Part shown: positions 26,515 through 35,979 of the stretch, one piece after another | Layout of the letters: the number at the start of each line of letters is the position of its first letter | Numbering within the stretch: the stretch's first letter is position 1 | Assembly (NCBI RefSeq): GCF_000740775.1 | Contig: NZ_JFGS01000003.1 | Coordinates: 124,001-188,000, forward strand | Reading direction: 5' to 3' | Source: Haematobacter missouriensis | GTDB lineage: Bacteria; Pseudomonadota; Alphaproteobacteria; Rhodobacterales; Rhodobacteraceae | DNA length: 64,000 bases | Notes under the pieces: generated by a model | Database searches by the model: none | Seen by the model: the letters and a program-made list of their open reading frames with translations, nothing else | What the model was told of the DNA's origin: nothing | Made by a program: the position numbers and the translations under genes

Positions 26515-27807
26515 TCATGCCCCTGCGGTCGCCCGCTGTTCCCGCTTCGGACGGCGCGAAGGACGCCGTGCCGGGCGGCCGTTGCCGTTGCTGTTGCCGT
26601 TCCCGTGGTTGCGCCCGGGTCCCCCGCGACGGTCACCGCCCTGCGGCCTGCCCTGTGCGCGCTTCTGCGGCTCCCCCACGGGCGGTTCGCCGCCTGCAAC
26701 GGGAATGGCGATCTTCATCACCTTTTCGATCGCACGCAGTTCGGAGATTTCTGCGGGTGCGCAGAAAGCCACGGCCCGCCCGTTAGCCCCGGCCCGCGCC
26801 GTGCGGCCGATGCGGTGGACATAGTTCTCCGGCACGTTCGGCATGTCGTAATTGTAGACATGACGCACACCCGGAATGTCGATGCCGCGCGCCGCGACGT
26901 CCGTCGCGACCAGCACCTTCAGCTCGCCGTCGCGGAAAGCTTTCAGCGTGCGTTCCCGGTGGTTCTGGCTCTTGTTGCCGTGGATGGACCCGGCCGCATA
27001 GCCGGAGGCGTCGAGATGCTTCATCAGCTTCTCCGCGCCATGCTTGGTGCGGGAAAAGACCAGCGCCATTTCACCCGGATGGGTGTCGAGCTGCGATTTC
27101 AGCAGCGTCGCCTTGTCGCCCTGATTCACGAAATAGACCGACTGGTCGATCTTGTCCGCGGCCTTGCCGGGGGGCGAAACTTCCACCCGAACCGGATCGC
27201 GCAGGTAGGTCTGGGCCAGCTCTTCCATCTGCTTCGGCATGGTGGCCGAGAACAGAAGCGTCTGCCGACGCACCGGCAAGTGGCGGGCGATCTTACGCAG
27301 CGCGTGGATAAAGCCGAGGTCCAGCATCTGATCTGCTTCGTCCAGCACGAGATAGCCCGTCTGCTCCAGCGTCAGGGCCTCCCGCTCCAGAAGGTCGATC
27401 AGCCGGCCGGGCGTCGCGACGAGGATATCCGTGCCGCGGCGCAGACGAGTGGCCTGCGCGTGGAGCGAGGAGCCACCCATGATGCGCTGCACCCTGATTG
27501 GCGAGGTGCCGGCGTAGAGTTCAAGGTTCTCCGCGATCTGGTTCACAAGCTCCCGCGTGGGGGCGAGGATCAGGGCGCGTACGGTCATGGGCGCGGGCGG
27601 TTTGCCCATGTTCAGCAGCCGGTGCAGGATCGGCAGGCCGAAGGCCGCCGTCTTGCCGGTGCCGGTCTGGGCGAGGCCCATCACGTCGCGGCCCTGCATG
27701 GCATGCGGAATGGCTCCCGACTGGATCGGGGTGGGTTGGGTAAGCCCCTGCTTGGCAAGGGTGGTGAGCAGCCTCTTGTCGAGGCCGAGAGTATCGAACT
27801 GTGTCAT
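26515..27807 (-). CDS. DEAD-box ATP-dependent RNA helicase (RhlE-like)
   Basis: A 430-residue helicase. The Q motif is GLTQPTPIQ, motif I AQTGTGKTAAF, Ia PTRELVNQI, II VLDEADQML, III SATMP, IV ALVFSRTKHGAEKL, V ATDVAARGIDIPG and VI HRIGRTARAG. The C-terminus is a basic Gly/Asn/Arg tail typical of RhlE-type helicases that act in ribosome assembly or RNA decay. Start ATG 27807 has AAAGGC upstream. The longer upstream frame lacks family similarity. Confidence 0.93.
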   Translation of the reverse strand: MTQFDTLGLDKRLLTTLAKQGLTQPTPIQSGAIPHAMQGRDVMGLAQTGTGKTAAFGLPILHRLLNMGKPPAPMTVRALILAPTRELVNQIAENLELYAGTSPIRVQRIMGGSSLHAQATRLRRGTDILVATPGRLIDLLEREALTLEQTGYLVLDEADQMLDLGFIHALRKIARHLPVRRQTLLFSATMPKQMEELAQTYLRDPVRVEVSPPGKAADKIDQSVYFVNQGDKATLLKSQLDTHPGEMALVFSRTKHGAEKLMKHLDASGYAAGSIHGNKSQNHRERTLKAFRDGELKVLVATDVAARGIDIPGVRHVYNYDMPNVPENYVHRIGRTARAGANGRAVAFCAPAEISELRAIEKVMKIAIPVAGGEPPVGEPQKRAQGRPQGGDRRGGPGRNHGNGNSNGNGRPARRPSRRPKREQRATAGA

Positions 27808-28150
27808 CTGTGCCTTTCGGGGCAACGGGCGCGGACGCGCATCATCGGTCAGGCCCCCGCGGGGAGCGCGGGTGCCGGCTGGCAAGAGTGGCGTCCGAGG
27901 CCTCACCCTCCGGCGGATACCGGCGGGCCGTCTGGACGCGGCGCCCCTGCGTGATATGGGAACCGGAGAATTCTTATCCGTCCGGGCGGCACACTGGCCG
28001 GGCCTGCTCACGCGGCAGCGGAACGGATCGGCGAAAGATGGTCCAAAGCGGTCCGAAAGTCAAGCCACCCGCTGTGCGAATGGCGCGAAAGCAGGGCCTG
28101 CCGCAGCGTATGGGCTGTGGTATGTAGCGGAAAAACCGGCGTTTTCCTCC
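27808..28150. other. Divergent intergenic region, helicase / secreted protein
   Basis: About 340 bases hold the 5' regions of the minus-strand helicase and the plus-strand secreted-protein gene. I see no RNA gene or clear repeat. Long 5' leaders are common for DEAD-box helicase genes, but no specific element can be named. Confidence 0.3.
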
Positions 28151-28765
28151 ATGATCCGATTCGCTGCCGTTCTTCTCCTGCTGCTGCCTTCGCTCCCCGC
28201 CCATGCTGCCTTGCGTACCTGCGAGACGCGGGTGAACGGGGAGTCCGTGGCGCTCACCTTCGATGATGAGGAGGATGTCTGGTCCTCCTATCGGGAGGGC
28301 TGGTTCGCCAAGGGGGCGACCTGTCCCGGGCTCATCGTGCTCCGCCAGCTCACGCCCGATCTCGACGATACGGCGCGGGGCGTGTTCTGCGCCGTCTGGG
28401 ATGCGGAGGCGGAGCAGTACACGGGCTTCGCCACCGGCGCGCGGGATGGGTATGGCCGCTGCCGGAAGCCGGGCCTGATCTGCCGGGGGGTGAAGGCGAC
28501 AGCGGGAGAGGTCATCGCGGTGTCCGGTCTGGGCATCCGGGTGGACGAACCTGCCGCGCCGGAGCAATCGCCTCCCGGCCTGCTCGGTGCGCTTGCGCAG
28601 CAGGCGGGCGCGGTGGTTTTGTCGGGCACGGCGGCCCATGTCGCCAGCGCTCTTCAGGGGGCTGGCGCGGCGCTGGCGGCGACCGTCGGTGGGCCGGTGG
28701 CGCTGGCAGGCGCGGCCGTCACCGTCGTGGCGGTGGGAGGCGCGCTCTACATGTGCAGCGGCTGA
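28151..28765 (+). CDS. Hypothetical secreted protein with hydrophobic Ala/Gly-rich tail
   Basis: A 204-residue protein not recognised. Residues 1-19 form a signal peptide (RFAAVLLLLLPSLPAHA). The central part has about six cysteines (CETRVNG, CPGLIVLRQL, GVFCAVWD, CRKPGLIC), suggesting disulfides in the periplasm. From about residue 140 the sequence becomes an Ala/Gly/Val-rich hydrophobic stretch ending VVAVGGALYMCSG, which could be a membrane anchor or hairpin. It stands alone between the helicase and lldD. Codon use matches its neighbours. Confidence 0.72.
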   Translation: MIRFAAVLLLLLPSLPAHAALRTCETRVNGESVALTFDDEEDVWSSYREGWFAKGATCPGLIVLRQLTPDLDDTARGVFCAVWDAEAEQYTGFATGARDGYGRCRKPGLICRGVKATAGEVIAVSGLGIRVDEPAAPEQSPPGLLGALAQQAGAVVLSGTAAHVASALQGAGAALAATVGGPVALAGAAVTVVAVGGALYMCSG

Positions 28766-28950
28766 TCGCGGAGCATGGGGCTTCCGTCTTCACCGGCAGC
28801 CGGAAAGGTGGAGCTGCGGAGTGGGAAAAGCGGGCCGGAAAAGCGGCTGCCGGCCCCGCATGGAGGTCCCGTTTCGGGTTCAAAGCGCCCACAGACGTTG
28901 AAACCCGGGCCTCCGGGTCCTAGGAACAGGAAGCCATCCCGGAGACTGAC

Positions 28951-30114
28951 ATGACCGTGATTACCACTATCGACGACCTGAAGCGGCTCTATAAGCGGCG
29001 CACGCCCAAGATGTTCTACGATTATGCGGAATCGGGAAGCTGGACCGAGCAGACCTTCCGCGAGAACTCCTCCGATTTCGCCGATATCCGCCTGCGGCAG
29101 AAGGTTGCCGTCAACATGGAGGGGCGGACGACCGCCTCCGAGATGCTGGGCCAGCCCGTTGCCATGCCGGTGGCGCTGGCGCCCGTCGGGATGACGGGGA
29201 TGCAGCGCGCGGACGGGGAGATCAAGGCCGCGCGGGCGGCGGAGACGTTCGGCGTGCCCTTCACCCTCTCCACCATGTCGATCTGCTCCATAGAGGATGT
29301 CGCCGCCCATACGGTGAAGCCCTTCTGGTTCCAGCTCTACGTCATGGGGGACACGGAGTTTCTGGAAGGGCTGATCGAACGTGCGAAGAAGGCGAATTGT
29401 TCTGCCCTTGTCATCACGCTGGATCTTCAGATCCTCGGTCAGCGGCACAAGGACCTGAAGAACGGCCTGTCCGCCCCGCCGAAGATGACGCCCACCAATA
29501 TCCTGAACCTCGCCACGAAGGTGCAGTGGGGAATGGAGATGCTTCAGACCAAGCGGCGCACCTTTGGCAATATCGTGGGACATGCGAAGAACGTGAGTGA
29601 TATCTCCTCCCTGTCCTCCTGGACGGCGGAGCAGTTCGATCCGAAGCTCGACTGGGAGAAGATTCAGCGGATCCGCGATCTCTGGGGCGGCAAGATCATC
29701 CTGAAGGGCGTTCTGGACGAGGAGGATGCAAAGCGGGCCGCCGATTTCGGGGCCGACGGGATCATCGTGTCCAACCATGGCGGGCGGCAGCTCGATGGCG
29801 CGCTGTCCTCCATCCGGCGGCTGCCGCCGATCCTGCGCGCGGTGGGCGACCGGACGGAGGTCTATATGGATGGGGGCGTGCGTTCGGGGCAGGACGTGCT
29901 GAAGGCGGTGGCGCTCGGTGCGAAGGGCGTGTTCGTCGGGCGGGCCTTCGTCTATGGACTCGGCGCGATGGGCGAGCAGGGGGTCAAGACCGCGCTCGAC
30001 GTCATTCAACGGGAACTCGACATCTCCATGGCGCTTTGCGGCGAGCGGGATGTTAAGAACCTCGGGCGCCACAATCTCTACGTGCCCGCGAATTTCGAGG
30101 GGGAATGGGCCTGA
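28951..30114 (+). CDS. lldD: FMN-dependent alpha-hydroxy-acid dehydrogenase (L-lactate dehydrogenase type)
   Basis: A 387-residue TIM-barrel flavoprotein. PVALAPVGMTGMQ, the substrate/FMN region FQLYVMGD, the catalytic SNHGGRQLDG (His base and Arg), and DGGVRSGQDVLKAVALGAKGVFVGRAF for the FMN phosphate are all present. It oxidises L-lactate (or glycolate/mandelate) to the 2-oxo acid, passing electrons to quinone. Lactate is the likeliest substrate by length and motif. It is apparently monocistronic, followed by rplY. Confidence 0.88.
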   Translation: MTVITTIDDLKRLYKRRTPKMFYDYAESGSWTEQTFRENSSDFADIRLRQKVAVNMEGRTTASEMLGQPVAMPVALAPVGMTGMQRADGEIKAARAAETFGVPFTLSTMSICSIEDVAAHTVKPFWFQLYVMGDTEFLEGLIERAKKANCSALVITLDLQILGQRHKDLKNGLSAPPKMTPTNILNLATKVQWGMEMLQTKRRTFGNIVGHAKNVSDISSLSSWTAEQFDPKLDWEKIQRIRDLWGGKIILKGVLDEEDAKRAADFGADGIIVSNHGGRQLDGALSSIRRLPPILRAVGDRTEVYMDGGVRSGQDVLKAVALGAKGVFVGRAFVYGLGAMGEQGVKTALDVIQRELDISMALCGERDVKNLGRHNLYVPANFEGEWA

Positions 30115-30224
30115 CAGGGGCGATTGTGCTTGTCTGAAAGGCCCGTGCCGTGTAGAGGCGCCACCTTGGACCGTCCATGCACCCTTGGAGGATGGGCGGC
30201 CGCATTTAACCAATGGAGTATCCT

Positions 30225-30839
30225 ATGGCTGGTGAGATCCCGAATCTTCAGGCCGAGGTGCGGACGGGGACAGGCAAGGGGGCCGCTCGTCAAGCTCGTC
30301 GTGAGGGCAACGTACCCGGTATCGTTTATGGCGACGGCAAAGAGCCGCTCGCGCTGAACATCAACTACAACTACCTGCTGAAGCACCTGAAGGCCGGGCG
30401 CTTCCTGTCCACGCTGTTCAACCTGAAGGTCGAAGGCCAGGAAGACGTGCGCGTCATCTGCCGCGGCGTTCAGCGCGACGTGGTGAAGGACCTGCCGACG
30501 CATGTCGACTTCATGCGCCTGCACCGCAACAGCCGCATCAACCTGTTCATCCACGTGAACTTCGAGAATCACGAAACGTCCCCGGGCCTCAAGCGCGGCG
30601 GCACGCTGGTCATCGTGCGTCCCGAAGTGGAACTGGAAGTCACCGCCGGTGACATTCCTGACCACATCAGGGTGGACCTGTCGGGCAGCAACATCGGCGA
30701 CGTGATTCACATCAACGACATCCCGCTTCCCGCCGGCGTCAAGCCGACGATCGACCGGAATTTCGTGGTGGCGAACATCTCCGCGCCGTCGGGCCTGCGT
30801 TCGGAAGAGAATGAGGAGGCTGCCGCGGAAGAGGCGTGA
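30225..30839 (+). CDS. rplY: 50S ribosomal protein L25/general stress protein Ctc
   Basis: A 204-residue long-form L25 (TL5/Ctc type). The N-terminal 5S-rRNA-binding domain is [22 protein letters not shown]. The C-terminal beta domain is [28 protein letters not shown]. The acidic tail [11 protein letters not shown] is usual. ATG 30225 with GGAG upstream is preferred over ATG 30213, which would only add four residues. It stabilises the central protuberance. In this lineage rplY is commonly next to pth, as here. Confidence 0.94.
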   Translation: MAGEIPNLQAEVRTGTGKGAARQARREGNVPGIVYGDGKEPLALNINYNYLLKHLKAGRFLSTLFNLKVEGQEDVRVICRGVQRDVVKDLPTHVDFMRLHRNSRINLFIHVNFENHETSPGLKRGGTLVIVRPEVELEVTAGDIPDHIRVDLSGSNIGDVIHINDIPLPAGVKPTIDRNFVVANISAPSGLRSEENEEAAAEEA

Positions 30840-30883
30840 GCCTCTGACGTGCAGCCGGTCTGCAAAGGCCGACCCTTTGGGGA

Positions 30884-30911
30884 GGGGCATCGGGCAACCG
30901 GTGCCCCTTTT
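30884..30911 (+). terminator. Rho-independent terminator after rplY
   Basis: GGGGCATCGG pairs with CCGGTGCCCC (one T-G wobble) around a GCAA tetraloop, followed by TTTT. It lies about 45 bases past the rplY stop. Confidence 0.85.
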
Positions 30912-31173
30912 CCTTTGGTGCCGCAGAGCTTCCGTTGGCGCCACAGGGCGGGCCCGCTGTTCCGGCCGGTCAAGGCGGGTCGTATGTGTATTCGCTGGAC
31001 ATCAGGCCACTGGAATAGGCCGGTCTCCGGGTGAGGGCGACCTGCAGGCGGCGCACTCCGCATGCGCGACATGCGCGGGGGGAAGGCGCGGGCTCAGGCG
31101 GGCGCTGCCCGCCATTCCCCCGCGCCTCGTGGAGCCTTGCTCCACGGGTCCGGCGTTGCCGCTGGCGCGCGGC
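30912..31173. other. Non-coding stretch, rplY to ABM gene
   Basis: Together with the rplY terminator this makes a gap of about 330 bases. It is GC-rich with local short inverted repeats such as GGGCGGGC...GCCCGCC. I see no gene or RNA here. Confidence 0.35.
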
Positions 31174-31482
31174 TCAACCGGCCAGCACGGCGGTGAAGGT
31201 CTCAAGCTCCGGCCGGCCAAGATAGATATCTGCATGTCCGCCCGCGCCTGCATGAGCCTGGCGGAACTGCTCCGACCGGGTCCAGTCCTGGAAGGCCTCT
31301 TCCGATTCCCAGGTGGTGTGGGAGGCATAGAGCGTGTGATCCTCCTTCGACGGTCCCCGCATCAGGTGGAAGGCGATGAAGCCCGGCACTTCCTTCAGGC
31401 GGCTGTCGCGGCTTTTCCAGATTTCCTCAAACACCGTTTCGGAGCCGGGCTTGATGCGGAAGCGATTCATCGTCAGGTACAT
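31174..31482 (-). CDS. Antibiotic biosynthesis monooxygenase (ABM) domain protein
   Basis: A 102-residue ferredoxin-like dimeric barrel. MNRFRIKPGSETVFEEIW, then VPGFIAFHLMRGP and HTTWESEEAFQDWTRSEQFRQAHAG are typical of the ABM family, and of its heme-degrading branch (IsdG/HmoB: Asn at the start, a Trp, then a His near the C-terminus). Heme degradation is possible, but no heme uptake genes are nearby. It is divergent from pth by about 100 bases. Confidence 0.82.
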   Translation of the reverse strand: MYLTMNRFRIKPGSETVFEEIWKSRDSRLKEVPGFIAFHLMRGPSKEDHTLYASHTTWESEEAFQDWTRSEQFRQAHAGAGGHADIYLGRPELETFTAVLAG

Positions 31483-31581
31483 ATGTCGTCAGATCCTCGT
31501 GCTGTGGGCCGCGGGGCTGGCGGGCGCGTTGCGCTGGCGGGGCGGCGCAGCTAAGGTGAAGGTCAGCCGGAGGATACGCCA

Positions 31582-32262
31582 GTGAAACTTTTCGTGGGTC
31601 TCGGAAATCCCGGATCGCGTTACGCCGGAAACCGTCACAATATCGGCTTCATGGCGGTGGACCGGATTGCCGCCAGCCATGGTTTCGCGCCGTGGCGGCA
31701 GAAATTTCAGGGCCAGGTCACCGAAGGGCGTCTGGGCGACGAGAAGGTCGTGCTGCTGAAGCCGGAGACTTTCATGAACCTCTCCGGCCAGTCGGTGGGG
31801 GAAGCCATGCGCTTCTACAAGCTGACGCCGCAGGAGGTCGTGGTGTTCCACGACGAGCTCGACCTGCCGCCCGGCAAGGTGCGGATGAAGGCAGGCGGCG
31901 GGCATGCCGGGCACAACGGTCTGCGCTCCATGCACCAGCATATCGGCGAGGCCTATGCGCGCGTGCGGCTGGGGATCGGTCATCCCGGCGACAAGGAGAA
32001 GGTGGCGGGCTACGTGCTCTCCGATTTCGCCAAGGCCGATGCGCCCTGGTTGGAGGAGGTGCTGACCGGGGTGGAACGCGGCGCGCCGGACCTGGCGGAG
32101 GGCAATTCCTCGCGCTTCATGGCGGCGCTTTCGCCCGAACCGGCGGCCAAACGGGCACCTGCACCCCAGACCGCGAAGCCTGAAGCCCCACGGCCAGCAC
32201 CGCAGGAGCCGCCTGCCAGTCCCTTCGAGCGGCTGCGCCGCCTGCTGCCGGGATCGCGCTGA
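31582..32262 (+). CDS. pth: Peptidyl-tRNA hydrolase
   Basis: A 226-residue enzyme. [18 protein letters not shown] contains the catalytic His19. [26 protein letters not shown] and [12 protein letters not shown] follow in order. It frees tRNA from prematurely released peptidyl-tRNA. Start is GTG with GGAGGA upstream. A Pro/Ala-rich extension beyond about residue 185 ends in [12 protein letters not shown] and is a lineage feature. The stop overlaps the next start (TGATG). Confidence 0.95.
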   Translation: MKLFVGLGNPGSRYAGNRHNIGFMAVDRIAASHGFAPWRQKFQGQVTEGRLGDEKVVLLKPETFMNLSGQSVGEAMRFYKLTPQEVVVFHDELDLPPGKVRMKAGGGHAGHNGLRSMHQHIGEAYARVRLGIGHPGDKEKVAGYVLSDFAKADAPWLEEVLTGVERGAPDLAEGNSSRFMAALSPEPAAKRAPAPQTAKPEAPRPAPQEPPASPFERLRRLLPGSR

Positions 32263-32642
32263 TGAGTGAGAGCGGGCGGCTGCCGTCGATCAACGTACTG
32301 GGCGAGCCGCTGGAGACCTGTTCCACCCGTCCGATGACCGGCTTCTGGCGGAACGGCTGCTGCGACACCGGAGCGGCGGATGGCGGGCGCCACTCCGTCT
32401 GTGCCGTGATGACGGCGGAGTTTCTCGCGCTCTCCAAATATCTCGGCAATGACCTTTCCACGCCGCGGCCGGAATACGGCTTTCCCGGTCTGCGGCCGGG
32501 GGACAAGTGGTGTCTCTGCGCAAACCGGTTCCTTCAGGCGTGGGAAGAAGGCGCCGCACCACGCATCCGTCTTGCCGCCTGCCATGCGGCGACGCTGGAG
32601 GTGGTGCCCCTCGAAATCCTCATGGAATGCGCCACGGAATGA
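32262..32642 (+). CDS. DUF2237 family protein
   Basis: A 126-residue protein. The block [27 protein letters not shown] and a second [18 protein letters not shown] are diagnostic of DUF2237. Six conserved cysteines suggest metal or disulfide chemistry, but no function is known. It is tightly coupled to pth (one-base overlap) and to cmk (four-base overlap), so all three are probably one transcript. Confidence 0.88.
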   Translation: MSESGRLPSINVLGEPLETCSTRPMTGFWRNGCCDTGAADGGRHSVCAVMTAEFLALSKYLGNDLSTPRPEYGFPGLRPGDKWCLCANRFLQAWEEGAAPRIRLAACHAATLEVVPLEILMECATE

Positions 32643-33247
32643 CGTCTTTTTCCTTTACCGTCGCGATCGACGGGCCAGCGGCTGCCGGCAAGGGCACCAT
32701 CTCCCGTGCGGTCGCGGAACATTTTGGCCTCGCTCATCTGGATACGGGGCTACTTTACCGGGCTGTCGGGCGTCGGATGCTGGCGGGAGAGGATGCGGTT
32801 GCCGCCGCAGAGGCGCTGGGCGCGGATGATCTGGAAGGCGATCTACGCCAGCCGCAGATCGCGGATGCGGCCAGCCGCGTCGCCGCGATCCCGGAGGTGC
32901 GTGCGGCGCTGGTGGCCTTTCAGCGCCGCTTCGCGCGGCGGGACGGGGGGGCCGTCCTCGACGGGCGCGACATCGGGACGGTGATCTGCCCGGAGGCTGA
33001 GGTGAAGCTCTATGTCACTGCCTCGCCGGAGGTTCGGGCCGGGCGGCGGCAGGCTGAGGAAGGGCGCGACTATGCGGATGTTCTGGCTGACGTGCTGGCA
33101 CGCGACCGGCGCGACAGCGAGCGGACGACCGCTCCACTCAAGCCCGCGGAAGATGCCGTCTTGCTCGATACGTCGGATCTCGCTATAGACGCGGCCGTCA
33201 GCCGGGCGATTGCGGCAATCGAGTCGAAGTGGAAAGGGCGGAAGTGA
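32639..33247 (+). CDS. cmk: Cytidylate kinase
   Basis: A 202-residue NMP kinase. The P-loop is GPAAAGKGT (12-20), followed by [11 protein letters not shown] and the conserved [22 protein letters not shown]. The [19 protein letters not shown] segment binds CMP. It phosphorylates CMP/dCMP. The start overlaps the DUF2237 stop by four bases; an earlier in-frame GTG at 32507 is inside that gene and rejected. rpsA follows, the common cmk-rpsA order. Confidence 0.94.
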   Translation: MTSFSFTVAIDGPAAAGKGTISRAVAEHFGLAHLDTGLLYRAVGRRMLAGEDAVAAAEALGADDLEGDLRQPQIADAASRVAAIPEVRAALVAFQRRFARRDGGAVLDGRDIGTVICPEAEVKLYVTASPEVRAGRRQAEEGRDYADVLADVLARDRRDSERTTAPLKPAEDAVLLDTSDLAIDAAVSRAIAAIESKWKGRK

Positions 33248-33358
33248 TCTTTCGCCCCATTCTTGCATAAGACGCCACGTCGTACCACCTGACACCACAC
33301 AAAGACCGGCGGAGCCAACCGCCAGGCCCGTATAACATGCAAAGGAAACTGTTTATTT

Positions 33359-35038
33359 ATGTGCGCTAAAGCGACCATGGAGGAGTTCGAGGCCCTCCTT
33401 AACGACAGCCTCGCCATCGACACGCCCCAAGAGGGCTCCGTCGTCCGCGGCAAGGTCATCGCCATCGAGGCGGGCCAAGCCATCATCGACGTGGGCTACA
33501 AGATGGAAGGCCGCGTCGATCTGAAAGAATTCGCAGCCCCTGGCGAGGCTCCGGAAATCGCCGTGGGCGATGAGGTCGAGGTTTATCTCGATCGCGTCGA
33601 GAATGCCCGTGGCGAAGCGGTCATCAGCCGCGAGAAAGCCCGTCGTGAGGAAGCCTGGGATCGTCTGGAGAAAGCCTACGCCGCTGAACAGCGCGTCGAT
33701 GGCGTCATCTTCGGCCGCGTCAAGGGCGGCTTCACCGTCGATCTCGGCGGTGCGGTGGCCTTCCTTCCGGGAAGCCAGGTCGATGTCCGCCCCGTGCGCG
33801 ATGCCGGCCCGCTCATGGGTATGAAGCAGCCGTTCCAGATCCTCAAGATGGACCGCCGCCGGGGCAATATCGTCGTGTCCCGCCGTGCCATCCTTGAAGA
33901 GTCCCGCGCCGAGCAGCGCGCCGAAGTCATCGGCAAGCTCACCGAAGGCGATGTGGTGGACGGCGTTGTCAAGAACATCACCGAATACGGCGCCTTCGTC
34001 GATCTGGGTGGTGTGGACGGCCTGCTGCATGTCACCGACATGGCGTGGCGCCGCGTGAACCATCCGTCCGAGATCCTGTCGATCGGCGAGACCGTGAAGG
34101 TCCAGGTCATCAAGATCAACAAGGAAACCCACCGTATCTCCCTGGGCATGAAACAGCTCCAGGACGATCCGTGGGATGCGGTTGAGCGGAAATACGCCAT
34201 CGGCACCGTCCACAAGGGTCGCGTGACCAACATCACCGACTACGGCGCATTCGTCGAGCTGGAGCCGGGTGTCGAGGGTCTGGTCCACGTGTCCGAGATG
34301 TCCTGGACCAAGAAGAACGTCCACCCCGGCAAGATCGTCTCCACCTCGCAGGAAGTGGACGTCATGGTGCTGGAGATCGACAGCGCGAAACGCCGCGTGT
34401 CGCTCGGCCTCAAGCAAACCATGCGCAATCCGTGGGAAGTCTTCGCGGAAACGCATCCTGTCGGCACGCAGATCGAGGGCGAGGTCAAGAACATCACCGA
34501 ATTCGGTCTGTTCGTGGGTCTCGACAACGACATCGACGGCATGGTCCACCTCTCCGATCTCTCCTGGGATCAGCGGGGCGAGGATGCCATCCAGAACTAC
34601 CGCAAGGGCGACGTCGTCCGCGCGGCGGTGACGGAAGTCGATATCGACAAGGAGCGCATCTCGCTCTCCATCAAGGCGCTTGGCGACGACACCTTCTCCG
34701 AGGCGATCGACGGCGTGAAGCGCGGCTCGATCGTGACGGTCAACGTCACCGCGATCGAGGATGGTGGTATCGAGGTCGAATACAACGGTATGAAGGCCTT
34801 CATCCGCCGTTCCGACCTGTCGCGTGACCGTGCCGAGCAGCGCCCTGAGCGCTTCCAGGTCGGCGATCATGTCGATGCGCGCGTGACCAACGTCGACTCC
34901 AAGACCCGTCGTCTGGGCCTGTCGATCAAGGCGCGCGAAATCGCCGAGGAAAAGGAAGCCGTGGAGCAGTACGGTTCCTCCGACTCGGGCGCGTCTCTGG
35001 GCGATATTCTGGGCGCCGCGCTCAAGGATCGCAGCTGA
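33359..35038 (+). CDS. rpsA: 30S ribosomal protein S1
   Basis: A 559-residue protein with six S1/OB repeats. The repeat hallmark GAFVDLGGVDGLLHVTDMAW recurs as GAFVELEPGVEGLVHVSEMSW and GLFVGLDNDIDGMVHLSDLSW, with more divergent first, second and last repeats. It binds mRNA and helps it onto the 30S subunit. AAAGGAAA precedes the ATG. Codon usage is markedly biased toward frequent codons, as expected for a highly expressed gene. Confidence 0.97.
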   Translation: MCAKATMEEFEALLNDSLAIDTPQEGSVVRGKVIAIEAGQAIIDVGYKMEGRVDLKEFAAPGEAPEIAVGDEVEVYLDRVENARGEAVISREKARREEAWDRLEKAYAAEQRVDGVIFGRVKGGFTVDLGGAVAFLPGSQVDVRPVRDAGPLMGMKQPFQILKMDRRRGNIVVSRRAILEESRAEQRAEVIGKLTEGDVVDGVVKNITEYGAFVDLGGVDGLLHVTDMAWRRVNHPSEILSIGETVKVQVIKINKETHRISLGMKQLQDDPWDAVERKYAIGTVHKGRVTNITDYGAFVELEPGVEGLVHVSEMSWTKKNVHPGKIVSTSQEVDVMVLEIDSAKRRVSLGLKQTMRNPWEVFAETHPVGTQIEGEVKNITEFGLFVGLDNDIDGMVHLSDLSWDQRGEDAIQNYRKGDVVRAAVTEVDIDKERISLSIKALGDDTFSEAIDGVKRGSIVTVNVTAIEDGGIEVEYNGMKAFIRRSDLSRDRAEQRPERFQVGDHVDARVTNVDSKTRRLGLSIKAREIAEEKEAVEQYGSSDSGASLGDILGAALKDRS

Positions 35039-35064
35039 GCCTTTTCAGATTGCAATTGATTTGG

Positions 35065-35093
35065 GCGTCCACCCCTCGGGGTGGGCGCTTTTC
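35065..35093 (+). terminator. Rho-independent terminator after rpsA
   Basis: GCGTCCACCCC pairs with GGGGTGGGCGC around a two-base TC centre, effectively a small loop, followed by TTTTC. It lies 26 bases after the rpsA stop. Confidence 0.87.
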
Positions 35094-35303
35094 TTTGCAA
35101 AGATTGCGGGCCGGGTTCGTGCTTGAGTTGTTTTACTCGCTCATTCCGTGTCAGGGTTTCCGCGGGATCGCTCAATAGGCGGTTATTGGCCCGGATGTTT
35201 CCGGTTTCTCCCGTCTTTCCAATGGTTTCCTGTTTCTCGCGCTTGCGAAAGACCGTATAGTCACGGTGGAATGGTCGCGATATTTAGTGAAACGGGGGGA
35301 CGG

Positions 35304-35600
35304 ATGATCCGGTCGGAACTCATCCAGAAGATTTCCGAAGAGAACCCGCACCTGTTTCAGCGGGATGTGGAACGTATCGTCAATACAATCTTTGAAGAGA
35401 TCATAGAGGCGATGGCGCGGGGCGACCGGGTTGAACTCCGGGGCTTCGGAGCCTTCTCCGTCAAGCAGCGGGACGCGCGCGTAGGCCGCAATCCCCGCAC
35501 CGGAGAATCGGTTGAAGTCGAGGAGAAGGCAGTGCCATTCTTCAAGGCCGGCAAGCTTCTGCGTGACCGGCTGAACGGGAAGGAAGGTACTGAGGACTGA
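35304..35600 (+). CDS. ihfB: Integration host factor subunit beta
   Basis: A 98-residue HU/IHF protein. [22 protein letters not shown] at the N-terminus, the [17 protein letters not shown] beta arm base and the DNA-intercalating [13 protein letters not shown] arm are present. It bends DNA as a heterodimer with IhfA. ATG 35304 follows GGGGGACGG. An upstream in-frame start at 35148 lacks family similarity. The stop overlaps the next start (TGATG). Confidence 0.95.
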   Translation: MIRSELIQKISEENPHLFQRDVERIVNTIFEEIIEAMARGDRVELRGFGAFSVKQRDARVGRNPRTGESVEVEEKAVPFFKAGKLLRDRLNGKEGTED

Positions 35601-35968
35601 TGCGCTATCTCCGTTACGGATTGATCGCGGTGCTGGGCATCGTGCTTATTGTCGTTGCCGTCGCAAACCGCGATCCGGTGGTATTCCGCTTCCTGCCGGT
35701 ATCCGCCGCGCAGACGTTCGGCGGAAGCTGGGCGGTGCAGTTGCCGATGTTCGTCATCCTGCTGGGGGGTATCGCGATCGGGATTCTCGTCGGCTTCGTC
35801 TGGGAATGGTTCCGGGAGCATGGCCACCGCAAGCGTGCCCGCGTGAAATCGAAGGAAGCCGCGAAGCTGGAGCAGGAAGTCGTTCAGCTCCGGCGCGAGA
35901 CCGGACGTCCCAACGGCAAGAAGGACGAGATCGTGGCCCTGCTTGAGACCGGAAACGGCAAGCGGTAG
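35600..35968 (+). CDS. lapA: LapA-domain (DUF1049) inner-membrane protein
   Basis: A 122-residue protein with two membrane helices (about 5-24 and 48-70), the loop [14 protein letters not shown] and a basic, coiled-coil cytoplasmic tail ([15 protein letters not shown]). This is the LapA/DUF1049 family. In E. coli LapA works with LapB in LPS assembly control; no LapB is adjacent here, so the name is by family only. The ihfB-lapA-trpF order is standard for the lineage. Confidence 0.87.
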   Translation: MRYLRYGLIAVLGIVLIVVAVANRDPVVFRFLPVSAAQTFGGSWAVQLPMFVILLGGIAIGILVGFVWEWFREHGHRKRARVKSKEAAKLEQEVVQLRRETGRPNGKKDEIVALLETGNGKR

Positions 35969-35979
35969 AACCGCGGCTG

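Noticed and set aside
26115-26699. 194-residue minus-strand frame across the tdk-helicase gap
   Set aside because: Most of it runs antisense or out of frame through the helicase tail. Only the last 25 codons have a ribosome site, and they are listed separately at low confidence.
33353-34870. 505-residue minus-strand open frame over rpsA
   Set aside because: Its apparent regularity only mirrors the repeated S1 domains on the other strand.
35233-35261. Promoter for ihfB with TATAGT at 35256-35261
   Set aside because: The -10 is good but no acceptable -35 lies at the right distance, so it is not listed as a feature.
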